Assembly (NCBI GenBank): GCA_029216955.1
Contig: JANAVB010004068.1
Location: 17,275 to 81,274, forward strand
Length of the DNA: 64,000 bases
From: Iris pallida
Lineage: Eukaryota; Streptophyta; Magnoliopsida; Asparagales; Iridaceae
Direction of reading: 5' to 3'
Part shown: one piece after another, positions 1-11,759 of the stretch
Layout: each line of letters starts with the position of its first letter
How positions within the stretch are numbered: position 1 is the stretch's first letter
Translations under genes and position numbers: made by a program
Notes under the pieces: model-generated
Database searches by the model: none
Told to the model about the DNA's origin: nothing
What the model saw: the letters and a program-made list of their open reading frames with translations, nothing else

Positions 1-1434
1 TACACACCTATTGAACGAGCGTACCATCTCCCCAACCAAACAAGGACAGGAGATGGTAAACTAATTCACGGTGACGTATCTTTCCATGCTAGGAATCCAA
101 TATGGTATCCGGACCCCAACAAGGTTCAATACCTTCTCATCGAAGTAGTAAGTCACACCAACAACCAAACAAGGACAAGATGTGACGAACTAATCCACGA
201 TAAGTTATTGTTCCAAGCCACGGTCAGATACAAGTACCCAAACCAAAAGTACTCGTACCTAACAGATAAAGATAGCCTACCGTTCTAAGTAAAATGTAGT
301 TAAGAACAATCCTTCCTACGCATGGACCCTGGCTGAATAGGATCGATATAGTCCCCCTTGGGCACCAGAGGCCCCATCATTAAGAGCATGACGTTCCGCA
401 GAATCGTCAGTGGCCGTCGTAATCATGGGTCATCAACCCCGTATCTCCAGCAGAGAGTCCGGGTCACAAAGGAAAGTGCATCGAAGCCCATACGCTAAGG
501 AATTGTCCTTCCCGCCCAATGCCTACTCTGTTGTATCCACAACAGTAACGTCTATAACCGCTAAGTCAAACTAAGCATGCAACCTCTATTAGCGGTTATT
601 CCTATCGCATGGCTTGTACGTACTGGTGGCCAGCCAATCACGCACTTCCGTGTCCTACATGCGACACACAACTTCGTGTTACAACGTGTCAAGGCCAATG
701 AATGCAACACACAAGGTGGTCCCTTAAGTCTAGGTTTAATGTAAGAAAAATAATACATAGCAGGAAATATAAATGAACAGTAAGTTCTAACAGGTTATGC
801 CATGTATCACAGTTTATTTTACATAAAGAAAATAAATAATGCATAAAATATGAGCTAAAATAAATAGACAGCAAATGGCAAGGTGTCTTGCCTGGTAGGA
901 CGCCTGGTGTACTGCAATGATCAAGATGGCACAAATTATGACTTCAGTGCAACAACTATGCAAGGTGACCTCTGATGTCAGCACGGACAGTTCTATTGGG
1001 TCCAGAACGGTCAAATTAGTTAGGTTCGACATAAGGTGGGCTCGAAATGGGCGAAGGAATAGGAATATTAGGATTGGTTACGGACAGGAGGAAAATCGAA
1101 GAAATTGCGCGTAAACAATACTTAAATTTTTAGAAATATTTATAATACGCGAAAACTAGATTTTTTATGAGTTGAAAAATTCTTAGAAAATTACTTAAAA
1201 TATTAAAAATCGTTCTACGCTAAATTTCTATAGTTTGTAAAAATATGCTTCTAGATAAAAAAAAACTACACTCCATAAAAGAAAACACATTTAAGTAAAT
1301 ATTCAAAATATATAATAAATATAAAAACTATATATTGTCAAGTATATCTTTAGATAGATCCTTGAAAGTCTAGAAAATTTATTAGGACAAATCCTAATTT
1401 TGTCAAACTTAATTTAGGTCCAAAACCATAATTA

Positions 1435-1435
1435 T

Positions 1436-1480
<45 letters not shown>
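1435..1480. repeat. TA microsatellite in C LTR
   Basis: A run of TA dinucleotides with one phase break. The second LTR copy carries the matching but longer and rearranged tract at about 43570-43632, showing replication slippage since insertion. An ATA/ATT trinucleotide tract follows at 1628-1680, with its counterpart at 43778-43828. Confidence 0.9.
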
Positions 1481-1485
<5 letters not shown>

Positions 1486-1819
1486 AGATATAAAATTTCC
1501 AAAATATATTTAACCTCCGTACTACTAATAGCATTACACGTAATGATAGTAATAAAATACGTAATAATTTTATACATATATATTTTTAAATTTTATACCA
1601 GTAATCATACAAAAACAATAAAATAATATAATAATAATAATAATAATAATATATAATAATAATAATAATAATAATAATGATTAACAAAACCCAAAAAAAG
1701 AAAAGAAAAGAAAATAAATAAATAAATGAAAAATAATAATAATAATAAAATTTAACAAAGCTGGTTCTCCTGAGGAGAACACTTTCTTTACACCAAAAAA
1801 CGCAATAGAGAGAGAAAGG

Positions 1820-2480
1820 AAAGAAATGGGACGAGCGGGGAGGGGCTGTTCGTGAGAGCGGCGGGACCGGAGTAACGCGGCGGCGGCGAGGAACGGAGGG
1901 GCTGCGGCCGCGCGGGCGCGCTTGGGCCGAGATGGCCGGGGTTCGACGGCGAGCGGGCGGTCGCTACGGCGGATCGGTAGGTTTCTGGCGAGAGGAGGGT
2001 TTGGGGAGTCGGAGTGGAGGGCGGTCGGTCGAGAGGCGGTGGCTCGCACGGAGATACGAAAAAGGGGGGGTTCGAGGCTCGGGCGGAGGAGTGGAGCGGG
2101 GAGATCGGGGAGGCGCGGAAGGGGCAGCGTCGGCGGCCGGAGGAATTGGCGGTGGAAGTCGACCGGGCGCTGTTCGAAACACGGCCGGCGGAGTCGGGCT
2201 AGCCGGCGGAAATGCGGCGGAGGGGAGTTTCGGCTCGTGCTGGCGGCGGATGGGATTTCCGGTCACGGCGCAAAGGAGGGCAAGTTGGAGGAGCGTGCGC
2301 GCGCGGAAGGGCGACGGACGCGGGTGTGCTCCCAACGGCGGTGACGGTGTAGGTAAGAGGTTTTCTTATGTGGTGGTAGCTGTGTGTATTTGTTGGCGGC
2401 GTCTCGGTGTGGCACCGGCGGCTAGGTCACCGGGACTGGGTATTGGTGGCGGTGGTCCGGGTTAGTGGTAGTGGTCGAAA
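1820..2480 (-). other. GC-rich leader-like block of C LTR with Pro/Arg/Ser-rich open frames
   Basis: The block is rich in CGG and CCG and stands out sharply from the AT-rich flanks. On the minus strand, which is the element's sense strand, it has an open frame from 2335 to 1964 starting MGAHPRPSPFRARTLLQ, dominated by Pro, Arg, Ser and Ala. The other LTR copy keeps the same start and extends to 244 codons (44479-43745); the left copy is frameshifted near 2000. It lies downstream of a TATA box on the same strand, so it would be transcribed as an LTR leader. The composition alone keeps frames open, so coding is unproven; no known domain is recognisable. Confidence 0.5.
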
Positions 2481-2997
2481 ATTTTGGACTGCTGGAGTGG
2501 CGGGCACGGCCGGGGTTGTCGTCAGCTTTGACGAGGTGAGGCGGTGATTATTGTGGTAGTGTTGGTAGGAGGCTGAAAGTCGGAGAGTTGCGAGGGTGGC
2601 GTCGGCCGGGGTGGTCGGGACAAGGTGGAGATGGCGGCGGTGGTCTCTGTGAAGTTTTGGTGTTGGTGACGATGGTGTGTGTGGTGTTGGACATGGTGGT
2701 CTGAGGTGGCTGGCCGAGCGAGGAATCAGGGTTGGTGACCGTTAGGGGAGACAGGGTGGCAGGAGACGACCTAGGGCTGGCTGCGGCTGACGCGAGTGGG
2801 GACGCGGTTTAGACTAGGGATTAGATTTAAGGATTTATTAGTGTCGGGGTGTGTCCGACACGGGGAAGGAGAATGTAGATGTAAACTATGGAATAAGATT
2901 ATGGATGGTGGAACACGGACACGATGCACGTACGTTGGAGAATTATTTGTGGGTGTGAATTGTGGAGAAATTAATAAAAAGTTGGAGGAGTACCTGC

Positions 2998-3006
2998 CTA
3001 TTTATA
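2998..3006 (-). promoter_or_regulatory. TATA box in C 3' LTR
   Basis: The minus strand reads CCTATAAATAGGCAGG, a canonical plant TATA box, in the AT-rich part of the LTR about 660 bases upstream of the GC-rich open frame. The second LTR copy keeps it at 45150-45158. This is the likely U3 promoter of C. Confidence 0.7.
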
Positions 3007-3629
3007 GGATGTGGGAATTCCCAATTGGATAAAATTAGGATTCCTTTAAACCCAATTTAGATATTTTCTAATTTAATTTAAAATCAATCCAAATCCAAAT
3101 ACAATCAAATTTAAATCTAATTAAATTTTTAGTTTAAAATTTTTAAATGGGATAACTCAAATTGCAAATATTTAACTATTTAAATAAATCCATAGATTCA
3201 AATCAAGATTTAAATGCCACAATAATTTCAAAATATTTTCTAAAATACTAGTAATATTAATTTCGAAAATTATTTAAAAATAAACTAATAAATAATTATA
3301 AATATATATGTATGCACAAATAATGTTTTCATAATTGTTTTTCCTAGTATACCATAAAATATTATTTATGATTAATAACTGCTAAAAACAAAAGGCTTTT
3401 TTACAGCAAGAATAATAATTATATATAATATTTTGAAAGGGTATAATTAAAATAGAAAAATGTTTTTCTAAAATATGTACGTTCGCACATATTCGCACTC
3501 GACGAGCAAGAAAAATAAAATTTCGTGCGCGACGTACGATACGACTACGCGACGTACAATACAATAAATTTTTTTAAATCAGTACTAAATTTAATATAAA
3601 AATATAGTAGAAAATTTAGGAGTTTTACA

Positions 3630-3902
3630 TCCTACCCAACCTAAAAGAATTTCGTCCTCGAAATTAAGAATTCGTAAGGGGTGAGAAGACACAAGGGGTA
3701 TCGATGAGGAACAATCGATAACAAAATCAAGCAGTAAGAAATCGCGATCTAGATCATAGAAAATTAATACGGTTTGGTCACGGGTAATGAATGAGGTCAC
3801 GATTAAGAGAACGAAATAGATTCGCTTCAATTAAGCGATTAGAGGGTCTTGATAGGACCGAGTAGTTTAGGATGAAGTTATAACAACATCGAGTGAGAAT
3901 GG
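3630..3902 (-). mobile_element. Internal DNA of C next to its 3' LTR, with pre-PPT motif
   Basis: On the minus strand this ends with AATTTCGAGGACGAAATT, then CTTTTAGGTTGGGTAGGA, then the LTR start TGTAAAAC. The motif is the inverted repeat AATTTCG-4-CGAAATT that also precedes the 3' LTR of B, E, F and G here. No coding domain is visible. It continues at 31379 beyond element D; the junction is the D target site. Confidence 0.8.
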
Positions 3903-5523
3903 TGTAGGAGCGTAAAAAGTTGTCACGCCCCAGAACCAGAATACTGGAGAGCGGGGGCAGACATAGCCAGCTACGTATATGAAATGGAATCCATCTCGCT
4001 ATACGGTCACGGCTGTCTAGATACATGAGGGTTTATCTACAAGCCAACAGTCTCTTAAGGTCATGAACAGGCCTAGTGACTCAATCACAAGCAAGTAAGT
4101 AAAAGGTTACAAGAAGTATGATCATTAAATATACAATAGTAAGGCGTCCCAAACATTACATATTCAGCTGATCATGAAGCTAGTCGTTACAAAATGTTAG
4201 GACTTGCAAGAGTTTAGTCATACATGATCAACCCTAGGATCTGTCAATCATGTTACAGCCCGTAGGCAGACAGTAAGTAAAGTACAATCGAGCTAAACAG
4301 GTGCTCGCCGGCTAAACGCCTCAAAAAAATATTTTTACAATAAAGTGGAAGATCAAAAATAAACCCACTCGTTGCCAGGGTTCCGTCTAGCGGCCACCAT
4401 CTGGCTGGAAGGTCGGTAGATCCTCGAGCTGCTCCGAAATCTGGCCACACAAAACCAGCTGGGTCAGACCCCAGAAAGAGCAAGTGCCACAAAGGAAGCT
4501 TCACTTAGGAACTAAAACCACCAATCAGCACAAGAGTATAATAAGGTAAGAACTGGAAATAAAGAAAATACATCATGATGATATACGAGATAACCATGGA
4601 GCTATTCAGATAACCAGGTTACAACCCTAAACCAAACAAGGACCGGGGTTGTAACCCTTCATCTGAACAGAACTTAGAATTCTCACCATTTATCGGTAAT
4701 ATAAATACAAGCATTCTGGTCATACAGTAATCGAGATCAGGGCAAGACTAGACTGGTTAGACTCCATCCAATCATTTCACGGCCAAGCAAGAATTACGGC
4801 TTGATACTTTAACTAACTAGGGTTGTCACAAGCCTAATTACTAACAAGATGCAGTGAGATTATTCCACAGCCACAAGCCCTACAGACTATCCAGGTTACC
4901 CGGGTTGAAAGATTAGGGTTGAATTCAGGTGGGTACATCGTCCATGAAACGAATGTACCCTTAGGTAGCTTGAAGGGTGCAACACATGACAGTGTGCTGG
5001 AAATGTGCCCTACTCGACGGCAGGCTACAGATCCCAAGGCGTGCCCAGGTAACGGGATTGCCTGTAGCTGGGAGATCTCTTTATGACTAGTGTATTAATC
5101 TAGTTATTAGCCTTAGTCCATTTCGATAGGTACTCCTGACCGTGGTACTCAGGAGTCCCTCCCTAGACATGATGCAAGACAAGACTGGTTTATTTGTACA
5201 AGCACAATCGCCCACGGTGTCCAGATTAATTATACAGGTCATGTCATGTCAGGTAGCCGTCAACAGCTTATCAAAAAATTATGTCAGGTTTATCATGTCC
5301 AGTTTACTGGTCAGGAGTGCGTCCCGACGGGCCACTATCAGGTCATGTCAGGTTAGTCATGTCAGGAGTGCACCACTACGGGTCACTGTCATGTCAGGCT
5401 CAATTATCATGTCCAAACATATTAAGTAAATTTGTGATTATCAAGTTCATGGAAAAAGGCATAAGGATATAAAATGGACGTAAAATATCTAATAAAATAT
5501 CAATACACAGGGCTATAGGAGAG

Positions 5524-6095
5524 CCATGCGGCTAAGGCATATGCGGCCAGGAATGATCTCATGCGGCTGGAAGAGAACAACCCATGCGGCTGAATAGGGT
5601 CAGGCGCATGCGGCTAAAAAGGGAAGGGCTTATGCGGTCAAAGGGGTATCAGTCATATACGGCTCGGAGATCCAGTCAGTCATGCGGCTGAGAAAGGCAA
5701 GACATATGCGGTCAGGAGGATAGGGAACTCATGCTGGCGGGGGATGGGTCCATACGGCTCGCGAGTGTAGTATCATGCTGCTGGGAGTGAAGGGTGCATA
5801 TGCGGCTGATAATGGACTCAGCCTCATGCGGCCAAGGGTGCTGATGCATATGCGGCTTGGAAGCAAGGCTTTATGCGGCCAGACAGGTTACACACCTATG
5901 CGGCCAGTATATGAAAGGGTGCATCGCTCAGTTAGGAGCTCATACGGCCAGGTCAGTTCAAGGGCTCATGCGGCTAGTAAGGAGTACAAGTTCATACGGC
6001 CAGGAAAGGCAAGGGCGCATATGCGACTAAGTGGGGAAAAGTCCATGCGGCTAGGAGAACACTTGCCGCATGAAATGTTCATGCGGTCAAGTCAA
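5524..6095 (-). repeat. Degenerate tandem array in solo LTR (CATGCGGC unit)
   Basis: CATGCGGC, CATATGCGGC or CATACGGC recurs roughly every 25-40 bases with variable spacer sequence. It occupies the position where the LTRs of B hold a 34-bp CATACGCTGCC array and a 16-bp array, so the family LTR has a fast-evolving repeat block at a fixed site. An open plus-strand frame here (5775-6269) is a by-product of the repeats. Confidence 0.8.
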
Positions 6096-6542
6096 GTACT
6101 GTTCTCCTTCTCCAAACTTCCGAGAAGAGAACACCAAAAGCCATGGCCACCAAGCTGCATAGAACCTTCATCCGGAGTCCAAATCCGAACTTTCATAGGT
6201 CAAAATAGGGTAGAACGAAATTCTCTACAATATGGAACCATCAAAACTCAGAAATACAAGATTAAGTAGATCAAAACCCAAAAAATCTGAAAATAATGTA
6301 AATATAGATCTACAAGAATCTAGCCATGGAAAGTAAAATGCCAAGTTCTAAAGTAAGTTAGAATGCTGTAAGGAAGAGATGAAGCAATAAAATTGGAGTT
6401 CCTCCATGAAGCAAGTTGTACTTGCCTAGACCTCTCTCCCTCTCTCTGGTAGGTAAGAAAGTAATGGTGGAGAAGATGATAAATGAAGAGAGAAAGGAGA
6501 AGGGTTAATAAATAGTAGTGGTGGTAGGTAGGGGGTTCACCC

Positions 6543-6563
6543 CTTGGTTCATGATGAACCAAG
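6543..6563. promoter_or_regulatory. Perfect palindrome in B-family LTR (solo copy)
   Basis: Arms CTTGGTTCAT and ATGAACCAAG flank one central base. The same palindrome is at 33729-33749 and 41353-41373 in the LTRs of B. Confidence 0.6.
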
Positions 6564-7760
6564 AGCAATTCCAAACCGAACCAAGCCAACCCAAACCAAG
6601 AATAAACCAAGCCCAGGGAGGAAATTAAGCAAGGAAATCATGCAATACAAGAATAAATACGTACACGTATTCCAGAAATACGTAATACGAACCACAGGCA
6701 TTACAAAAATGCTTCATAGAATGAGTCAAAGAGATAGAAGCATTCCACTCAACATGATCTATTTTTACAGGCTAATCGCTTTACGCCAGGGTCAAGCCGA
6801 TGGTTTTACGCCTAAGACAGGCTAACCACTTTATGCTGGACAAAGTTGTCGAGTCTTGCATTTAATGCAAAGTCTGACATAAAGATTTAATGATGGCATA
6901 TACCACAGAATTCGAAGGGATTTGTTTTACACAGACCAATGTTGTCGTATAGTATGTGGACTGAGCTATTTTAGGCTCACAATATGGCTTCTTTTACGCA
7001 TGGAGACTGTATGAGTTTTTACGCTCAAAAGTTGACGTGTGCATAAAGTTTATTTGGGCTACTTTTACGCTCAAGGTTGTTTAACAACCACTTTACGCGA
7101 GAAGTCCATATCAGGGCTATTTTACGCCTAGTCTACTACTTTACGCTCAGAGTATTTTGGGTTATTTTTACGCCCTATTCTTCTTCACCAATTTGGAACA
7201 TGGTTTGCCTACATGGCTTTCATGCCACATATCTCGAAGAATGTGTGTACGTGCATCCTATTCTTATTGAAATGATGGAACACGTGTCAACATATGCAGA
7301 GGATGACTTCGGTCATGGGTGGCAGTTATTAGCGTAAAGACGAAACTTTTGCTGAGTTTTTATGCACAAGAAGCTAAGTCTATAATAGACTTATTTTTCT
7401 CATATATCAGACAGAGAGAGAGGAGAGAATTCATAGAGATCAGAGCCCAGAGACTTTGATTTTTTGGAGCATTCTTCTTCAACCTTTTTCCAGAACAGAG
7501 TGAAGCAAAGCAGGAAAGCATTCGGCCTCGCCATCAGTGCCCAAGTGCGTCGATACCTTTCTGGTGACTTAGTTCTTCCAACTGTTCATCTTCTAGCAGT
7601 GATCTTCATCATCATCGTATGGCCCAAGGAATAAAGTGATCATTTACAGATCAGACTTCCATAGCAATACTTTCCAGAATCAAATTTTGTACTTCTTGTA
7701 CTTTTTCTCGTTTTATTTTCAAAAGTCAATTTCCAGGTATTTTGTTAAGTGAAACAAAAA

Positions 7761-7778
7761 TGGCGACTCTGCTGGGGA
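7761..7778 (+). promoter_or_regulatory. Primer-binding site of D (tRNA-Arg type)
   Basis: TGGCGACTCTGCTGGGGA begins four bases after the LTR. It would pair with a tRNA 3' end reading TCCCCAGCAGAGTCGCCA, which fits a plant tRNA-Arg as I recall it; Ogre/Tat elements are known to use tRNA-Arg. An ATG at 7760 overlaps it and opens a 78-codon frame to 7996. Confidence 0.75.
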
Positions 7779-8743
7779 CGACCTTCTCCTCTGACGAGGA
7801 GGCAATTGCTCAATATGATGATGTGTCGATTGGATCGACAAAGAAGACTCTGGTTGTACACTTCGGCCAGACTGCTTATGAAGAGATGCTCCGAACTGGG
7901 GGTGGTTCTCGCTGCTCCAATGTTCAAAAATCTCGCAAAGCACGAAAAGTTTGGATTCCTAAATCCAAAATAGCTTCTGATCTCTCTTGCTTCTGATGGC
8001 AAGGGAATTCTTCCCACTCCTGTCGTAGGGGCTCCCGTTCGTAATGAGGCAGTCCTTACTTCAGCGTTGCACTCTAAGTGTGGCAATTTATCTTCCGTCT
8101 GTGACGGTGAATAATCAGGTTTCACGCCCACTGCGTAAGAACCAAGTTTTACGCCCGGCGTAAAATAATATTTTACGCCCAGTGGGTAAAAACCAAATTT
8201 TACGCTCAGTGCATAAGAACGAGTCTCCCATTTGTAATGAGGCAGACTCTAATGCTTGTGCTTCTAAGTGTAAAAATAAGTCTCCCGTCTGTGACGTGGT
8301 AGACACACAAAAATTACGCTCTTCGCGTAAAAGAAAATCTCCCGTCTGTGACGTAGATAATCAATTTTTACGCTCTACGCGTAAAGGTAAGTCTCCTGTC
8401 TGTGACAGTGTATAAAAGTCGCAACGATGTTTTTACATCTAATGTGAATGTACCTAAATGCATACAGCGTAAAAATGTGTTGGTAAAGCTTCAGTTCTAC
8501 ACCAACAACCTTCTTATACTGCTCTACGCAAAGTACCAAACCTACAAATCACACGCAATGAAAATGGAGTCCTTCGTGCTAAAAATCTCAAGATTTGTGT
8601 ACACAACTCCAAACGCGTAAAAATGTACAGTTTGGTTCTGCGAATGCAGCCAGTAATCTTTTTTATACACAAGGGACTAAACGTTTTGCTACTCCAAATG
8701 TAATAAAAAGACTACTCCTTCTACTCCTTCTGATTTACATGAA
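7779..8743 (+). other. 5' leader of D with TTTTACGC palindromes and a short peptide repeat
   Basis: No known domain. It contains a 78-codon frame (7760-7996) that starts on the PBS, with no family match I can see. From about 8120 to 8490 TTTTACGC and its complement recur. They form a perfect 19-bp palindrome at 8147-8165 and hairpin pairs at 8314-8330 and 8367-8385. The open frame 8182-8415 translates the array as repeats of KSPVCD followed by Asp/Val and Leu-Arg-Ser. It may be a degraded extra ORF such as the ORF1 reported upstream of gag in Ogre elements, or a regulatory leader. Confidence 0.6.
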
Positions 8744-10707
8744 GTGCTAATGCAAAAGCGTAAGAACAGACAATCTCCTGTGATATTCCTCCAAGAAAAA
8801 CACCATTGTGAGTGTCACCAGATTGTGATCAAATGTTGTTGTTCGGCTTCCAAACGGTCAGTTTTTGATCGATTGAATTTTAATGCGCCCCAACAACAAG
8901 CTGATGAGTTGTCATATGCATCAGTCAATATGGCATCTCACACCAACAGAGGACGACGTCCTAGACGGAACACGTCCCAAACCCCAGGTCAACAACAATT
9001 CAACAGACTTCTTGATTCTTTTGAAGGAGTATATCAGAACTCGATCAAGAAGACAAAGACAATTACAGACTTCTGATTCTGAAGCTGGGGGTACTCAATC
9101 TCTTGAGTCCGAAACTGATAGTGTCGATTCATACTTCTATACTAATCCCTCTGTATCTTCAAAGAGGGTGAATCTTACGCTATTGGAGATGAACCAGAGA
9201 CGTCATCTGTTAATACGGAACAACTTCTCACTGCCGTTGAGCAATCATTGAAAGACATGCTTAACATGATGCAAAGCATGCACCAAATAATAACGTCTCA
9301 GCAAACTGCTCAACCGGCAATTGTAACACCGGTACAGGCAGCAACACCAACTCAAGATAGCCAAGGGGTTGACATACCTTTGAATATCCAAGAGCCTGCT
9401 GTTAACCAAAATTCTGCATCTCCAGATCCCATCATTCCAAATGATGTACCATCTCCGGTAGGGGTTACGGTACAACCAACAACTTTTCAATCAAATGTGC
9501 TTCCGCAAACCAGCAAAGCCATTCAAGCAGTGCATGAACTCAAAGCACAGTTTGAAGTTTTGAAGCAAAAGGATCAACTCCAGAGGTTAGGGATTAAGCA
9601 ACCTTATCCTCCTCATTGGAATGATGTACCCTTTCCACCGAAATTCAAGCCACAGTCAATGGTATTGTTTGATGGAAAGGCTTCTCCTAGTCAGTATATC
9701 AATTACTTTGATATTATGACGGTACATTTGCAGAAAAATGATGCTCTTCTCACTCGAGTATTCATTGGGTGCTTGACGGGTTTAGCTTACGACTGGTATC
9801 GTAGTTTACCTGACAATTGCATTTCGTCCTTTGATGAGTTTAAGGCAATGTTTCTCTCCCGTTTTTATGAAGGAGGTATGGACATGAACGTGTCCTCCTT
9901 AATAAAAATCAAGCAAAAGAAGAAAGAAGATACTCGGACGTTCATTGAACGTTTCCGACAGGCGACTCTAAAGATGCCCCCTGGTATGCCAGATTCAGCA
10001 CTGATTGATACATGTAAGATGAATCTGCGACCATCTATTGCTGTCTTCACAGGTTTCCAATTCACAGATTAGGCTTCGTTTATCATAGCAGCAGTTTCTG
10101 CCGAGACCAATGGTAGGTTGGCTCGTGAACATGGGATGATTTTCGCTTCTGAGGATAAAGGAAAGAAAGGTAATCCTGGTAATAATTCTGGCAATCGTAA
10201 TGCAAAGGAAAATACACTCTTATGGTCAATCTTTCCAAAAGCAAAACGATACCGAATAATCAGGAATCTTTCAGGCCAAAAGAAGAACACTCTTTTGACG
10301 AAAGTGATATCCCAGGGATATTCCAATGTCTGGTGAAGAGTGGCAAACTCCAGATTTCGAAGCCAAAGAGGCCTAATGAGGTGAATCTGACTGACAATCC
10401 CAAATATTGTATCTATCACAGATACATAAATCATCCCACCAGGGCTTGCTATATCCTAAAGAAGAAAATCCAAGAATTGATTAATGCCAATGCCATCTCT
10501 TTAACCAATGATGACCATACGGTTACAACCAATATGGTTTCTCTTCAATTTGGAGATTTTCCTCCACAACAAGTACCAGATGGAATTGTCCCAATTCCGA
10601 AGGCGACGATGAAGATTGTGAATATTCCGCCTGCTAGGGAGGAAAATGAAGGATTGTTGCCTCTTATATTAAAGAATGGTAAAATTATGTGGTACATCCT
10701 GACTTAG
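8744..10707 (+). pseudogene. gag: gag of D (Tat lineage), frameshifted
   Basis: Gag forms the nucleoprotein particle. The best block is 9248-10072, 274 codons; its frame stays open upstream of this ATG to about 9160. It has the retrotransposon gag core: a proline-rich PPFPPKFKP stretch near residue 130, then LTRVFIGCLTGLAYDWYRSL and the FKAMFLSRFYEG segment. A TAG at 10070 is followed in frame by more gag. The C-terminal part (10222-10707) carries the finger C-x2-H-x4-H-x4-C at 10408-10449, typical of Tat elements in place of CCHC. Upstream, 8744-9076 contains SVFDRLNF, a motif I associate with Tat gag N-termini. At least three frame changes separate the pieces, so no functional protein is expected. 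Confidence 0.85.
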
Positions 10708-11510
10708 TACCTGAAATGGAAGATAAAGGTAAAACTTCAAAATCCAAGAAAGGTAAGAAAGTCAAAACCTGCAACATGATTTCTCATGTTATTCCAGATC
10801 CTGATGATTTGGATCATCTATGGGATGGCATTCCTTTGGAAGATAGACTGAGAGGATTGAACAAATATCCTCCAAGTCTGGCTCCTCCTTCCAAGCTCAA
10901 GCTTACTCATCAGCAGTGGCTAGCCATGAATAGTGTTCCCTTATACAGGGAACAATAAGTCTTCGCTGCTTATGAAAAAGCCCCTATTGGGATTTTTTCT
11001 TGTATCCCGAATCCTTCTCCTCCCGTAGCTACAGAGAACTCTATTCCTCATTCTCCTGTAGTTACAGAGATCTCTTCTTTTGTGGAACCACCTGTTGAAA
11101 GTCCACTGCCTACTCACTTGTACAGTCAGCAATCTGTCCTTCTCATGAAGAAGATGGGTTATGATTTTCAAAAGACAGAAGGATTGAATTGTGATAAAGG
11201 AATACGACTTCCTTTACAAATTCAAAGTCAAAAATCTACTGTTGGGTTGGGTTCTGAGGTTCTTCATAACGATCCTTATAAGAAGAAGGCTAAGGCAAGG
11301 AAGATTAAATCCTGCAATATGGGACTTTCTTCTTCTGATTCTGAAGAAGAAACTTTTGCTGGTACAAGATCTGGGAAAGAGTACCACAAGATTATGAGGG
11401 ATCCTCCAAAGAAGCTGAGAATGTTGAAACACCATCAACTCAACCGTCTCTTGCTCCTGTTGTGGTTGAAAAGGGGAAACAGAAAGCGGTACGCTTCGAC
11501 GTCACGTTGA
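10689..11510 (+). pseudogene. Gag-protease linker of D with G-patch-like segment
   Basis: Two open stretches, 10689-10958 and 11082-11510, cover this region in different frames. The second contains LLMKKMGYDFQKTEGLN followed by GIRLPLQ and a downstream GLG, which resembles a G-patch (Gly-rich RNA-binding motif: hydrophobic, MGY, GLG). Similar segments occur in polyproteins of Tat elements from memory. The first stretch holds an acidic DPDDLDHLWDGIPLEDR segment with no match I know. A related G-patch-like piece recurs at about 12995-13160. Confidence 0.55.
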
Positions 11511-11759
11511 AGTCTACTTCCAGTCAGGGGTGGTGATGAAACCCTATAAATTTGATATTCTAGCCCAGTTAGCTAATACTCCGGCTAGATTATCTATCTT
11601 CGAGTTGTTCGCCTTTCTAAAGAAAGTTGCGAAACTTTGAGTGAAGCTTTGCTGCAAGCTGATTCCTGCTTAGCTCAACTTAAGACTCCTGACAATATAC
11701 CAGTGTCATGCCCACAATGTCATAGTGTGATGGAAGCAATTCCCAACATCACTTTTACA

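Larger units (their letters stand above)
1..3629 (-). repeat. 3' LTR of element C (partial)
   Basis: This stretch matches 32699-45783 once B (33590-43015) and its extra TSD copy are removed, so about 486 bases of the LTR lie left of the window. The uninterrupted sequence near 885-905 is the empty site for B. From 1 to 1100 it is ordinary mixed sequence with no gene. From 1100 to 1800 it is AT-rich with TA and ATA microsatellites. From about 1820 to 2480 it is GC-rich. From 2480 to 3629 it falls back to AT-rich. The left copy still shows the LTR junction TTTTACA/TCCTACCC at 3629/3630. Confidence 0.9.
3921..6705 (-). mobile_element. Solo LTR of the B family inserted in D 5' LTR
   Basis: On the minus strand it starts TGTAATGCCTGTGG and ends GGGGCGTGACA, the same ends as the LTRs of B. 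The flanks are AAAGT (3916-3920) and AAAAT (6706-6710), a TSD with one mismatch; the uninterrupted site is intact in the D 3' LTR. No internal sequence remains, so it is the product of LTR-LTR recombination. It keeps middle segments missing from one or other LTR of B, so it is the best guide to the full family LTR. Confidence 0.9.
3903..7756 (+). repeat. 5' LTR of D, split by a solo LTR
   Basis: The first 18 bases (3903-3920) and 6711-7756 together match the 3' LTR at 30326-31373. The LTR starts TGTAGGAGCG and ends GTGAAACA. It holds about a dozen TTTTACGC-type motifs between 6780 and 7370. The TATA box seen in the 3' LTR (CTATAAATAG) reads CTATAATAG here at about 7380, one A short. A stretch of about 19 bases near 7545-7565 is absent from the 3' LTR. 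Confidence 0.9.

Noticed and set aside
1922..2465. Plus-strand Gly/Arg-rich frames of 140 and 177 codons
   Set aside because: They overlap each other and minus-strand frames in a GC-rich block; openness follows from few AT-rich stop codons, and they are antisense to the element.
5524..6095. CRISPR-like array of regularly spaced repeats
   Set aside because: Units are degenerate, spacing varies, they lie inside an LTR, and the genome is a plant; no cas genes.
5775..6269. 164-codon plus-strand frame in the solo LTR
   Set aside because: Produced by the CATGCGGC array inside an LTR and antisense to the element; not preserved in the LTRs of B.
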